The notes beneath the pieces were generated by a model. It did no database searches and was not told where the DNA came from. It was given only the letters and a program-made list of their open reading frames with translations. This document shows, piece after piece, positions 33,896-43,583 of a stretch of 64,000 nt of DNA. Origin of the DNA: Spongiivirga citrea (GTDB lineage: Bacteria > Bacteroidota > Bacteroidia > Flavobacteriales > Flavobacteriaceae); the NCBI RefSeq assembly GCF_010671565.1, contig NZ_JAABOQ010000009.1:37626-101625 (forward strand), written 5' to 3'. A program made the position numbers and the translations under genes. The number at the start of each line of letters is the position of its first letter. The stretch's first letter is position 1.

Positions 33896-34483
33896 TCATT
33901 TTTGACTTCTAATTTGAAGCGAAAAACCTTTGTTCATGTTTGTTTCTGTTGAAGAGCTAATCTCATAATTAGTAGCACGCCAAATATCAAAAAACCGAAT
34001 ACCTTCTACCCACTTTGGCATTACATTATCATTAGCCTCTTTTTCAAATTGAGCGTTTTCTACTGGAATTTCTATCCAATCACCATTTACCAATATTTCT
34101 AATTGAAAATTATCAAACCAAAACGTGCCCGAACCTCCAACCACAGCTCCAAAAAAAAGATGCGTCCCCTCTTTGTCAATTGTACCAGATATAGAGTATC
34201 GTTTCCATCTATTTTCAACAATCGGATTTTGACCCATATTTTCAAAAAACCCGATCTTACCATTACTCAAATCAACCCTAGCCCAAACACCTGCCCATGG
34301 GTTACTATCATGTAAATCAACTTTGGCATCAGCAGATAATCGAAACTCTTTACCAATGTATTCATTCACATTAATATACTGTGATACGGCTGTCCATTCT
34401 TTATCAGTTGATTCTTGTGCTTCTGTTTGTTGCAAGAAGAAAATTAGCGCTAAACAAGAAGTAACGGTTTTAAATTTTTTCAT
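33896..34483 (-). CDS. Secreted beta-sandwich protein, carbohydrate-binding-like
   Basis: The 195-residue product has a signal peptide (about 1-22). The mature part looks like a jelly-roll: INVNEYIGKEFRLSADAKV, WKRYSISGTIDKEG, THLFFGAVVGGSGTFWFDNFQLEIL. The FWFDNF(Q)L ending is typical of CBM4/9-like and related modules. No catalytic motif is visible. It lies 61 bases after hemB on the same strand but probably does not belong to haem synthesis. Confidence 0.65.
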   Translation of the reverse strand: MKKFKTVTSCLALIFFLQQTEAQESTDKEWTAVSQYINVNEYIGKEFRLSADAKVDLHDSNPWAGVWARVDLSNGKIGFFENMGQNPIVENRWKRYSISGTIDKEGTHLFFGAVVGGSGTFWFDNFQLEILVNGDWIEIPVENAQFEKEANDNVMPKWVEGIRFFDIWRATNYEISSSTETNMNKGFSLQIRSQK

Positions 34484-34544
34484 AGTTGATTCTTAAACAT
34501 TGAGTAAATATAGTGGTAGTTCGTAACTTTTCATTAAAACAAAA

Positions 34545-35540
<996 letters not shown>

Positions 35541-35552
35541 CTATTCAAATTA

Positions 35553-36455
35553 TTAAACCCAGTCAACAGGGTTCATTAGTACTTTTATTAATTTTTCTTC
35601 TTCACTTCCTACTTCAGGATGATGATCATACACCCACTGCACATGTGGTGGTAAACTCATTAATATACTTTCTATACGTCCATTAGTTTTTAAACCGAAT
35701 AGCGTGCCTTTATCATGCACCAAGTTGAACTCTACATAACGGCCTCGTCTTATTTCCTGCCAGTCTCTTTGCTCTTTTGTAAATGGTAATTCCTTTCTTT
35801 TTTCAACTATAGGAACATAGGCTTCTAAAAAACTATTGCCTACTTCGGTTACGAAATTGTACCAATGCTCCATACTCATTTTATCCGTCTTTTTGCAATA
35901 GTCAAAAAACAATCCTCCGAGACCTCTAGCTTCATTTCGGTGAGCATTCCAGAAATACTCATCACATTTTTTCTTATACTTCGGGTAAAACTCAGGATTA
36001 TGTTTATCACACGATACTTTGCATATATGATGAAAATGTTTTCCATCTTCTTCAAATAAATAATAGGGAGTCAGATCTTGGCCTCCACCGAACCATTGAT
36101 CGACAATAGTTCCTTCTTTATCATACATTTCAAAATAACGCCAATTGGCATGCACTGTTGGCACCATCGGATTTTTAGGATGCAGCACTAGGCTTAATCC
36201 GCAAGCAAAAAAGTCGGCATCCTTCACCCCAAAATACTGCTGCATTGTTGCTGGTAGCGCTCCATGAACAGCCGAGATATTAACGCCGCCTTTTTCAAAA
36301 ACACTCCCATTTTCGATAACGCGTGTTCGACCGCCACCACCTTCAGGTCGCTCCCAAAAGTCTTGTTTGAACTTGGCCTTCCCATCAACTTCTTCTAATT
36401 TTCGAGTGATGGTATCCTGTAGCTCCTGTATGTATCGGTAGAATTTTTCTTTCAT
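35553..36455 (-). CDS. hemF: Oxygen-dependent coproporphyrinogen III oxidase
   Basis: Converts coproporphyrinogen III to protoporphyrinogen IX with O2. The 300-residue protein has the family stretches GGGGRTRVIENG, PTVHANWRYFEM, WFGGGQDLTPYYLFEEDG, RRGRYVEFNLVHDKGTLFGL and the C-terminal LPPHVQWVYDH. Its ATG follows the EI24 stop with no spacing (TAGATG), so the two are translationally coupled. Confidence 0.97.
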   Translation of the reverse strand: MKEKFYRYIQELQDTITRKLEEVDGKAKFKQDFWERPEGGGGRTRVIENGSVFEKGGVNISAVHGALPATMQQYFGVKDADFFACGLSLVLHPKNPMVPTVHANWRYFEMYDKEGTIVDQWFGGGQDLTPYYLFEEDGKHFHHICKVSCDKHNPEFYPKYKKKCDEYFWNAHRNEARGLGGLFFDYCKKTDKMSMEHWYNFVTEVGNSFLEAYVPIVEKRKELPFTKEQRDWQEIRRGRYVEFNLVHDKGTLFGLKTNGRIESILMSLPPHVQWVYDHHPEVGSEEEKLIKVLMNPVDWV

Positions 36456-37217
36456 CTATTGTTCAATCAATTTTAACTTCCCATGAGCTGCTAGTCTCTT
36501 TACAGTTTCTGTAGTTGATGCCACAGTGGATAAAGGCAATACAATAAAAACTCCGACAATAGGAATTAGCAACATCAACATAAAAACAGCTCCATTGCCA
36601 TAAGCCAGGCCTCTATTTTTTCTAACAAACTGGACACTTTCCTTGTAATTGTAATGACGTTCTAAAGTATAATCCATGCATCCAAAGCCCGCGTAATACG
36701 CCTGAACTAGGAACACTAAAAATGAAAAAACCAATCCAATTACTGGAATAAAACTTAAGAGCACTAAGGGAATTACGAATAGGAATTCCATGAATAAGTT
36801 CCGCACATTAACGCGAATAGCTCGTGCTAGTGATTTTGAGATTCCTTTGGCCGAATTATCAACATACACTTCGCCGGTCATATGTTTTTCGATTTTCTCA
36901 GAAACTGGACTCATAAATGGTGCTGATAATGCCATTACAATGTGTTTGAATAGAATAAGTCCAAGGGCGAATACTAATAAACCACCTATAATATGGCTTA
37001 TAGTTGACACGGTCTCTGCGCCAAAATCAAACACCCAAACTCTTGCAATCCAGTCTCCAATAGTTTCTGATAATAAATAAGAAAGTGTAAGTATTAAGCC
37101 TCCCGTAATGATACTTATGATTACAGGAGCTATAAAATACTTGTATAGTTTTAGTTTCTTGATCAATGCCAATGCCTTTCCATAAGCACTAATACTAGAT
37201 TTTATGTCTTTAAACAT
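36456..37217 (-). CDS. EI24 domain (CysZ-like) membrane protein in hem operon
   Basis: The 253-residue protein has about four long helices or helix pairs (residues about 28-50, 70-95, 140-175, 205-235) and the EI24/CysZ elements LSAPFMSPVSEKIE and LLSFIPVIGLVFSFLVFLVQAYYAGFGCMDYTLER. CysZ is a sulfate channel; related EI24 proteins have other roles, so sulfate transport is not assured. It starts immediately after the GNAT stop (TAAATG) and ends at the hemF start. Confidence 0.85.
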   Translation of the reverse strand: MFKDIKSSISAYGKALALIKKLKLYKYFIAPVIISIITGGLILTLSYLLSETIGDWIARVWVFDFGAETVSTISHIIGGLLVFALGLILFKHIVMALSAPFMSPVSEKIEKHMTGEVYVDNSAKGISKSLARAIRVNVRNLFMEFLFVIPLVLLSFIPVIGLVFSFLVFLVQAYYAGFGCMDYTLERHYNYKESVQFVRKNRGLAYGNGAVFMLMLLIPIVGVFIVLPLSTVASTTETVKRLAAHGKLKLIEQ

Positions 37218-37772
37218 TTATGTTGTTTTAGCTGATTGATGCTCACTTTTAAGTTTTCCAAAATATACGACATCATTGACATCGCCATTGGGATATTTGT
37301 ATTCCTCTCTTAAAACACCTTCTTTGATGAATCCGTTTTTAAGGGCTACTTTTTGACTGCCTACATTTTCAGGATTGGTACAGATATATACCTTATTCAT
37401 CTCTAATTTATCATAGCAAAAATCTAATAGTTGGTTGATGCTTTTAGAAGTAATTCCCATACCGGCATATTCCTTATCAATAAAATATCCTAGTTCACAT
37501 TTACTAGCATAGTTATTTATATTTTTAATATGCATATGACCGATCAGACTGTTTTCTTCTTTTATAAAGAAGTAAAAACCTTCTAGATGATCTTGCCAAT
37601 CTTCATATTCCTTAAATAAGCTTTCAGCATCGGTCAATGACTTTACTTGATTTACAGTTCTTGGGAAACCGTCTGCAATGTAATCTCGATTTCGCTCAAT
37701 AAGATCAAAAAATGCGGATGCAGTTGCTTCCTCAAGTGTTATTAGTTGTATGTTTTGATCAGTCATGTTCAA
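37218..37772 (-). CDS. GNAT N-acetyltransferase, RimJ/RimL-like
   Basis: The 184-residue protein has the N-terminal strand NIQLITLEEATASAFFDLIERN, a long helix and the acetyl-CoA region ELGYFIDKEYAGMGITSKSINQLL, then NVGSQKVALKNGFIKEGVLREEY typical of RimJ/RimL-type ribosomal or small-molecule acetyltransferases. The substrate is unknown. It overlaps the upstream gene by 14 bases and abuts EI24, so it belongs to the hem operon by organisation. Confidence 0.9.
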   Translation of the reverse strand: MNMTDQNIQLITLEEATASAFFDLIERNRDYIADGFPRTVNQVKSLTDAESLFKEYEDWQDHLEGFYFFIKEENSLIGHMHIKNINNYASKCELGYFIDKEYAGMGITSKSINQLLDFCYDKLEMNKVYICTNPENVGSQKVALKNGFIKEGVLREEYKYPNGDVNDVVYFGKLKSEHQSAKTT

Positions 37773-38262
37773 TATGGACTAGTTCTTTTAAATCGGGTTT
37801 AATTTCATCTATTTCGGTTACAAAAATGGATGATTTGGTCATAATAGTTAGTTGTTCGATCACCTTTTCCGTTACATTATTGACCTCTTTTTTATTCATC
37901 GAAGCAAAAACCAAGCGGCCTACTTTATTATTATGAAGATCCATTTTTCTAGCTAAAGGCTTATTTGGCGAGAAGTCTTCATGCCAATCAGTGATCCGTT
38001 TTGCCCATTCAATACATTTTTCTTCGTTTCGATTCCATCTCAAGCACTTTAAAACGATTAATGCATTCCAAATGGCATGTCTAAATGCATTTGCTTGTCC
38101 GTTTTTGTGGTGTTTTTTTCCGAATTTATTATTACAAATAGAATAGGTAACTCGTGTTGCATGTGCTGTGGGATACAATAACAACGGCCTTGTGATAAAC
38201 AATCCAGCAAGTCCCCATAATTGTTTAAAACTAAGAGATCGTATGAGCTGGCGAATAGACAT
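37759..38262 (-). CDS. DUF6973-like protein in hem operon
   Basis: The 167-residue basic protein has an N-terminal hydrophobic helix (about 12-30) and the conserved NGQANAFRHAIWNALI motif, followed by ITDWHEDFSPN. It resembles the DUF6973 group (name from memory). The NAFRHA..W and WHED elements suggest a His-based metal or catalytic site, but the function is unknown. It starts two bases after hemE. Confidence 0.7.
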   Translation of the reverse strand: MSIRQLIRSLSFKQLWGLAGLFITRPLLLYPTAHATRVTYSICNNKFGKKHHKNGQANAFRHAIWNALIVLKCLRWNRNEEKCIEWAKRITDWHEDFSPNKPLARKMDLHNNKVGRLVFASMNKKEVNNVTEKVIEQLTIMTKSSIFVTEIDEIKPDLKELVHIEHD

Positions 38263-38264
38263 TA

Positions 38265-39296
38265 TTAAGCACTATACTCTTTTACAGCATCGATAAATGC
38301 CTTGGCATGGTCAACCGGAATATTGGGTAAAATTCCGTGTCCAAGGTTTACTACATACTTGTCCTTACCAAATTCGTCGATCATTTGCTTGACCATTCTT
38401 TTGATATCTGGAATAGGTGATAGCAATCGTGATGGATCAAAATTACCTTGCAAGGTGATATTTCCTCCGGACAGGTAACGAGCATTTCGCGCAGAACATG
38501 TCCAGTCTACACCCAATGCCGAAGCCTTGCTTTTTGCCATGGTCTCCATAGCGAACCAACATCCTTTTCCGAAGACGATAACTTTGGTTAATGGAGCCAA
38601 AGCTTCTACAATCTGGTTCATGTACTGCCAAGAAAATTCCTGATAATCTACTGGTGATAACATACCGCCCCAACTATCGAAAATCTGGACTGCATTTACT
38701 CCCGTTTTTACTTTCTCTTTTAAATAAGCTATTGTCGTATCAGTTATTTTCTGAAGTAATTGATGCGCCGCTTCTGGCTGTGAAAAACAAAGCCCCTTTG
38801 CTAAATCAAAATTCTTAGAACCTTGTCCTTGCACCGCATAGCATAAAATCGTCCAAGGTGAACCTGCAAACCCAATTAAGGGAACACGATTTTCTAGTTT
38901 TTCTTTGGTCATTTTGATAGCATCCATCACATAACCAAGTTCTTCATTCACATTCGGAATGATCACTTGGTCGACATCTTTTTGCGAACGAATCGGGTTT
39001 GGTAACCAAGGGCCTATTCCTTCTTTCATCTCTACCTCAATATTCATTGCTTGAGGTATTACTAAAATATCAGAAAACAAGATGGCTGCATCCGGTTTAA
39101 CAATATCGATAGGTTGTACCGTTATATCCGATGCTAATTCCGGTGTACGGCAACGTGTAAAGAAATCATATTTCTTTTTTAATGCCATAAACTCGGGCAG
39201 ATATCTCCCTGCCTGACGCATCATCCATACTGGTGGTCTTTCTACTGTTTCGCCATCTAAGGCTTTTAGGAATAGGTCGTTTTTAAGTGCTTCCAT
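38265..39296 (-). CDS. hemE: Uroporphyrinogen decarboxylase
   Basis: Removes four carboxyl groups from uroporphyrinogen III to give coproporphyrinogen III. The 343-residue protein has the signature [16 protein letters not shown] near the N-terminus, then [42 protein letters not shown] and the C-terminal [15 protein letters not shown]. All are family hallmarks. It follows hemD by 40 bases. Confidence 0.97.
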   Translation of the reverse strand: MEALKNDLFLKALDGETVERPPVWMMRQAGRYLPEFMALKKKYDFFTRCRTPELASDITVQPIDIVKPDAAILFSDILVIPQAMNIEVEMKEGIGPWLPNPIRSQKDVDQVIIPNVNEELGYVMDAIKMTKEKLENRVPLIGFAGSPWTILCYAVQGQGSKNFDLAKGLCFSQPEAAHQLLQKITDTTIAYLKEKVKTGVNAVQIFDSWGGMLSPVDYQEFSWQYMNQIVEALAPLTKVIVFGKGCWFAMETMAKSKASALGVDWTCSARNARYLSGGNITLQGNFDPSRLLSPIPDIKRMVKQMIDEFGKDKYVVNLGHGILPNIPVDHAKAFIDAVKEYSA

Positions 39297-39336
39297 ATAT
39301 AATTTCCTGTAAAATCAGGATTTGTTCTAATTTGTC

Positions 39337-40011
39337 TTAGGTTTCTGTTGGCCGTTCACTATTAGCATATTTAACTACTTGAACGATTGTATTTTCTACT
39401 GTTGGTTTGTTTGAAATAATAATATTACCTGTATGCTTTTTGGCTTCTTTTGCTGTGGTATTACCAATGCAAAAAAGCATTTCTTGATCTATTGAGTTTT
39501 GTTTAAGATAGCTCTTTATTCCGCTTGGACTAAAGAATAAAATCCCATTAAAATCCCCATTTATTTTTTTATCATTGAAGTGCGTTTGATAGACTTCAAT
39601 TTCATTTAATTCAATTTCATTTTTACTTAAAATATTATTAAGCTCACTTCTTTTCAAATTTCCGCAGAAATAGGCAAATGATGATTTTTGATGATTTTTA
39701 ACCAGTTTTTGAGCTAAATTCACTGCATTTTCACCAATTTCGATTGGTTTTATGTCATTTTCGATTAAAGCTTGTGCAGTTTTCTCTCCAACACAATACC
39801 AGTTTTTGTTCTTCAGTCCAGTCAAAACATTGTTCTTTAATAAACTTATAATCCCGTTTTTACTAGTGACTATAATATCATTAAATGCTTCTATTGCTTT
39901 ATGGATTTCATATGTAAAATGAATGCTGTCGTACTCCACAAAACTAATAGTTGCGTTTAGCAATAACTCTTTTTGAGATTGTGTTAGTTTTTTGGTGGAG
40001 AGGATTCTCAT
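39337..40011 (-). CDS. hemD: Uroporphyrinogen-III synthase
   Basis: Closes hydroxymethylbilane to uroporphyrinogen III with ring D inversion. The family is poorly conserved. Support comes from position between hemC and hemE, length (224), and the NWYCVGEKTAQALIEN and GILFFSPSGIKSYLKQN stretches plus CIGNTTAKEAKKH near the C-terminus, typical of the two-domain fold. Confidence 0.9.
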   Translation of the reverse strand: MRILSTKKLTQSQKELLLNATISFVEYDSIHFTYEIHKAIEAFNDIIVTSKNGIISLLKNNVLTGLKNKNWYCVGEKTAQALIENDIKPIEIGENAVNLAQKLVKNHQKSSFAYFCGNLKRSELNNILSKNEIELNEIEVYQTHFNDKKINGDFNGILFFSPSGIKSYLKQNSIDQEMLFCIGNTTAKEAKKHTGNIIISNKPTVENTIVQVVKYANSERPTET

Positions 40012-40032
40012 TTTCTTAATTTAATGAGATTC

Positions 40033-40947
40033 TTACGATTTCATTGCCGTCTTAATCTCCTCCATCAACTCAGCGCCACCATCTTCTAAAATCTTCATGG
40101 CACATATTCTACCCGCATCTTTGGCTAAGGCAAAAGGAAATTGCTTTTCGATTCGCGCTTTACGTTTTCCGTCTAAAGAGATCAGTTCACCTACAAAATT
40201 TAGCTTATCACCATTATTTGTCGCTAATGCACCTATCGGAGCTGTACAACCTCCTTCGAGCACACTCAAAAACTGTCGCTCTACGTGAGTGCAAACCTCA
40301 GTGATACGGTGATTAATTTTTGACAATGCTTCTTGCGATTCTAAATCATCTGAACGATGTACGACCATAATAGCACCTTGCGCTGGGGCCGGAATCATCC
40401 AATCTAAAACGATATGATTATCTGGCTTTTTATTGATGCGATCAAGTCCGGCTGATGCGAAAATGGCACCATTCCACTCACTATCCTCCAATTTTTGGAG
40501 TCGCGTATTTACATTTCCCCTTAAATCGACCACTTGGTGTCGGGGATATTTGTTTAACCACTGCGCTTTACGGCGTAAACTTCCCGTTGCGATGGTGCCT
40601 TCGCCTTCTAAAAAATCAACCCCTTTATGGACTAAAATATCGGTGCTTGCAGCTCTATGTAAAACAGCTCCTTGAGAAATATTGTTGGGCAATACCGTGG
40701 GCACATCTTTCATACTATGTACTGCAACATCAATTTTATTATTTAATAAAGCGATGTCGAGTGTTTTGGTGAAAATACCAGTAATTCCCATTTCATAAAG
40801 TGGCTGATCAAGATTCTGATCACCGTCTGAGGTTAAAGGAATAACTTCAGTTTTATAACCTGCATGCTCAATGATATTTTTTACGAAGCGCGCTTGCCAC
40901 ATGGCCAACTCGCTATCTCGGGTGCCAATTCGTATCACTTTCGTCAT
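40033..40947 (-). CDS. hemC: Hydroxymethylbilane synthase (porphobilinogen deaminase)
   Basis: Polymerises four porphobilinogen units to hydroxymethylbilane. Signature regions are IRIGTRDSELAMWQARFV, VHSMKDVPTVLP, RRKAQWLNKYP, VDLRGNVNTRLQKL and AQGAIMVV. The dipyrromethane cofactor attaches to C234 in VLEGGCTAPIGAL. Length 304 is normal. It starts three bases after hemA. Confidence 0.98.
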   Translation of the reverse strand: MTKVIRIGTRDSELAMWQARFVKNIIEHAGYKTEVIPLTSDGDQNLDQPLYEMGITGIFTKTLDIALLNNKIDVAVHSMKDVPTVLPNNISQGAVLHRAASTDILVHKGVDFLEGEGTIATGSLRRKAQWLNKYPRHQVVDLRGNVNTRLQKLEDSEWNGAIFASAGLDRINKKPDNHIVLDWMIPAPAQGAIMVVHRSDDLESQEALSKINHRITEVCTHVERQFLSVLEGGCTAPIGALATNNGDKLNFVGELISLDGKRKARIEKQFPFALAKDAGRICAMKILEDGGAELMEEIKTAMKS

Positions 40948-40950
40948 GGT

Positions 40951-42201
40951 TTAATTGGCTTTATCGAGGTTAAAAACCTGCTTGATTATTTCGATACTGT
41001 CATCAGTTTCAAAAGAATCATCTTTTAAGTGACTCGCAAAATGGTTGGTGATTTTTTGGATGAGCTTGTCACCAAAAACATCGGCTTGTTCTGCATTAAA
41101 ATCTTTTACCTTTTTCTTTTGGGTACGCAGCTCTGTTGTTTTTAATTCCTGTAGTTTATTCCGGAGTGCTTTAATAGTAGGAGCAAATTTTCGTGTTTCT
41201 AACCAATCAGTAAATTCCTGTTCAATCTCTTCGATGATTGCTTTTGCCGCGGGTATTTGCAATCTTCTATTATTGAGTGTCTGACTAGTAATTTTCGAAA
41301 GGTCATCTAAATGAACCAATTTTACATTTGATAATTCCCCAACCTGAGAATCAACATTTTTCGGGACTGATAAATCAAGTACCAGTATATTTTTATTAGG
41401 ATCGATCATATCCTTATATACGGTTGGTTGTTGTGCTCCGGTTGCCACCACCAAAATATCAGTTGCCCTGATTTCAGTCTCTAAATCTTCAAAATCTTTA
41501 ACCAATAAATTGAATTTTCCTGCGATTAGCTCAGCAGAAGATCTAGTCCTGTTAATTAAAGTAATATGTTGGTTTCTAGTATGTTTTACTAGGTTCTCGC
41601 AAGTATTTCGCCCAATTTTTCCGGTACCAAACAACAAAATATTCTTGTCGGAGGCATTAGGAACAGTACTCAGTATATATTGTACCGATGCAAATGAAAC
41701 TGAGGTAGCACCGCTACTAATTTGTGTTTCGTTCTTAATGCGTTTACTCGCTTGAATAACCGAATTGAATAAACGCTCAGTATAGGCATTTACAAGATGA
41801 TGTTCTTTAGCCAGTCGGAAGCTTTTTTTAAGTTGGCCAATTATCTCAAAATCGCCTAGAATTTGGCTATCAAGCCCAGTACCCACATTAAATAAATGAG
41901 AAATGGCTTCCTTATTCTTTAAAACATAGGCCACTTTTTCAAACTCCTCTACCGAACCTACGGTAACCTCACATAATAATTTTATCAGCTTATAAGGGTG
42001 CTGAGCACTTCCATATAATTCGGTTCGATTGCAAGTTGAAACCACAACGAGGGTTTCAATATCTGTTTCTTTGGCGCGTTTAAGTAAGCGTTGTATACCT
42101 TCGTCATTCAGGCTAAAATGCCCACGCACGTCGGCATCGGCCTTTTTATAGTTGAGCCCGATGACGTAAAAGCTATGTTGCTTGTGGTGAGTAATTTGCA
42201 A
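40951..42201 (-). CDS. hemA: Glutamyl-tRNA reductase
   Basis: The first committed step of C5-pathway haem synthesis, reducing Glu-tRNA(Glu) to glutamate-1-semialdehyde. It has catalytic C57 in VVVSTCNRTELYG, the NADPH-binding LLFGTGKIGRNTCEN, GLDSQILGDFEIIGQ and a C-terminal dimerisation helix region. Length 416 is normal. It is the first gene of the hem operon and is divergent from an AraC-type regulator, with a housekeeping-type promoter candidate just upstream. Confidence 0.97.
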   Translation of the reverse strand: MQITHHKQHSFYVIGLNYKKADADVRGHFSLNDEGIQRLLKRAKETDIETLVVVSTCNRTELYGSAQHPYKLIKLLCEVTVGSVEEFEKVAYVLKNKEAISHLFNVGTGLDSQILGDFEIIGQLKKSFRLAKEHHLVNAYTERLFNSVIQASKRIKNETQISSGATSVSFASVQYILSTVPNASDKNILLFGTGKIGRNTCENLVKHTRNQHITLINRTRSSAELIAGKFNLLVKDFEDLETEIRATDILVVATGAQQPTVYKDMIDPNKNILVLDLSVPKNVDSQVGELSNVKLVHLDDLSKITSQTLNNRRLQIPAAKAIIEEIEQEFTDWLETRKFAPTIKALRNKLQELKTTELRTQKKKVKDFNAEQADVFGDKLIQKITNHFASHLKDDSFETDDSIEIIKQVFNLDKAN

Positions 42202-42226
42202 ATCTTGAAGTCTGTTTAATCGACCA

Positions 42227-42234
42227 CAAAAATA
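42227..42234 (-). promoter_or_regulatory. Probable hemA -7 element (TATTTTTG)
   Basis: On the minus strand TATTTTTG matches the Bacteroidota -7 consensus TAnnTTTG exactly and lies 25 bases before the hemA ATG. No clear TTG stands 19-21 bases further upstream, which lowers confidence. Confidence 0.4.
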
Positions 42235-42336
42235 TCCGTACTTAGGTTTAAAAAATAACGCTAGAAGTACTTTTTATACCGCTTAAAGAAAATCTGATCA
42301 AAAAATGATAAAAGTCAGGAAAAACACAGTAAATTT

Positions 42337-42355
42337 AGGGGGTTAAACACCCCCT
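42337..42355. promoter_or_regulatory. G-rich dyad, copy 2 (AGGGGGTTAAACACCCCCT)
   Basis: A perfect 7-bp stem with a five-base loop lies between the hemA and AraC-type genes, 136 bases before hemA. It is the counterpart of the dyad at 29095-29113. It has no T-run. It may be an operator for the AraC-type regulator or a shared factor. Confidence 0.45.
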
Positions 42356-42367
42356 ATAATGTTGTTT

Positions 42368-42386
42368 ATTTGGAACAATTCTAAAT
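42368..42386. promoter_or_regulatory. Fur-box-like palindrome before the AraC-type regulator
   Basis: ATTTGGAA-CAA-TTCTAAAT is an 8-3-8 inverted repeat with one mismatch, 17 bases before the ATG. Its A/T ends and GAA..TTC core resemble iron-box operators. Control by iron of a regulator beside haem genes would be logical, but this is only pattern resemblance. Confidence 0.4.
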
Positions 42387-42403
42387 AAAATATTGATATT
42401 ACC

Positions 42404-43294
42404 ATGAATATTAATCTAAAAAATACCGCTCAAAGAGCTAATAACGAAACTCTAATTGATGATGGTTTTGTTCTGTTAGTGATTGATAATAATCAAAAAC
42501 AGACACAAAAAATCATTCGAGAAGTTGACAGTAGTTATGTACAATTCCACTTCTGTTTAAAAGGAAATAGCAGCTTTATTTTCAATAATGGTCGATATAG
42601 TATTGAGCTTAAAAATGAGCATTCTTTGTTGCTATACAATCCACAGAGAGATTTGCCTCTAAATGTTGATGTGGAAGCAAAAAGTGTTGTGGTTTCACTA
42701 ATCATGTCTATTAAAAAGCTGCACCAACTATTTTCTGAAGAGGCTGGTTACATCAGTTTTTTAAGTGGCGAAAATCAAGATAAAAAGTACTACCAAGATG
42801 GTTTGATAAAGCCTGCGATGCTAATGGTATTAAACCAAATAGTGGGTTTTGGTTTAAATGAAAGTATTAAAAAGCTATACTATAAAGGAAAAGCATATGA
42901 ATTATTAAGCTTGTTCTTTAACCGGTCAGATGAGTCGGCGATAGAAGCTTGTCCATTTTTAGTTGATGAGGAAAACGTCATAAAAATCAGAAAAGCGAAG
43001 GATATCGTCATCGCACGCATGGCCGAGCCTCCAGGGCTACAAGAATTAGCCGACGAAATTGGCCTAAGCTTGAAGAAACTAAAGGAAGGTTTTAAGCAAA
43101 TTTATGGCGATTCAGTCTATAGCTTTCTTTTTGATTATAAAATGGAGTACGCCAGAAAAATGTTAGAAACTGGTGATCATAATGTAAATGAAGTAGGGCT
43201 GAAAATTGGGTATAGTACCGCAAGTCATTTCATAGCAGGTTTTAAAAAGAAATATGGGACTACGCCTAAAAAGTATTTAATGTCTTTAGGATAG
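42404..43294 (+). CDS. AraC-family transcriptional regulator, PchR-like
   Basis: The 296-residue protein has an N-terminal cupin-like sensing region (about 20-110, QFHFCLKGNSSFIFNNG) and a C-terminal double HTH (about 195-296, LQELADEIGLSLKKLKEGFKQIYG then VGLKIGYSTASHFIAGFKKKYGTTPKKY). The HTH wording is like PchR/YbtA siderophore-type regulators. Divergent placement from hemA, as in other flavobacteria, suggests it tunes haem or iron genes. The ligand is unknown. A Fur-box-like palindrome sits just upstream. Confidence 0.9.
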   Translation: MNINLKNTAQRANNETLIDDGFVLLVIDNNQKQTQKIIREVDSSYVQFHFCLKGNSSFIFNNGRYSIELKNEHSLLLYNPQRDLPLNVDVEAKSVVVSLIMSIKKLHQLFSEEAGYISFLSGENQDKKYYQDGLIKPAMLMVLNQIVGFGLNESIKKLYYKGKAYELLSLFFNRSDESAIEACPFLVDEENVIKIRKAKDIVIARMAEPPGLQELADEIGLSLKKLKEGFKQIYGDSVYSFLFDYKMEYARKMLETGDHNVNEVGLKIGYSTASHFIAGFKKKYGTTPKKYLMSLG

Positions 43295-43302
43295 AACCTA
43301 AG

Positions 43303-43512
43303 TTACTTTACTCTTCGCCTGCGTAAACTAAATAGCAAAAAGCCTAAAAAGCCCAGTATAAAACCTATCAATTGCAATATATGGGAATATTGAATGATGT
43401 AATATGTTGAGTGAATGTTGATGTCAAGAACCTCTTCTCCAACAAAAATAGAGGCAGCGAATGCTATAAATGCAAGCGCTAAAATTATAAAGTGGGGTTT
43501 TAGGTATTTCAT
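43303..43512 (-). CDS. Small two-helix membrane protein
   Basis: The 69-residue product has helices at about residues 8-24 and 43-62 and a strongly basic C-terminus (SLRRRRVK). The loop ISTYY-like segment (IHSTYYIIQYSHI) resembles the heme-copper oxidase subunit I IHDTYYVV motif region, but the protein is too short to be that enzyme. It might be a membrane remnant or assembly-type peptide. No firm assignment. Confidence 0.55.
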   Translation of the reverse strand: MKYLKPHFIILALAFIAFAASIFVGEEVLDINIHSTYYIIQYSHILQLIGFILGFLGFLLFSLRRRRVK

Positions 43513-43568
43513 AAATCAATATTCCTTTCACGTAAAATACTATTCAACTTAATTTATTACTAACTGTG

Positions 43569-43581
43569 ACTGCCAACTGCA
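43569..43581. repeat. Short dispersed repeat (TGCAGTTGGCAGT core), copy 1
   Basis: Reads TGCAGTTGGCAGT on the minus strand, directly after the HD-protein stop codon. The same 13 bases occur at 51818-51830, and an 11-base part at 63512-63522. From experience such sequences are common between flavobacterial genes. Confidence 0.6.
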
Positions 43582-43583
43582 CA

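Noticed and set aside
40455..40772. Plus-strand 105-codon frame opposite hemC
   Set aside because: Antisense to a fully conserved hemC; composition typical of shadow frames.
43303..43512. Cytochrome oxidase subunit I fragment
   Set aside because: Similarity is limited to a few residues and the copper/haem His ligands are absent.
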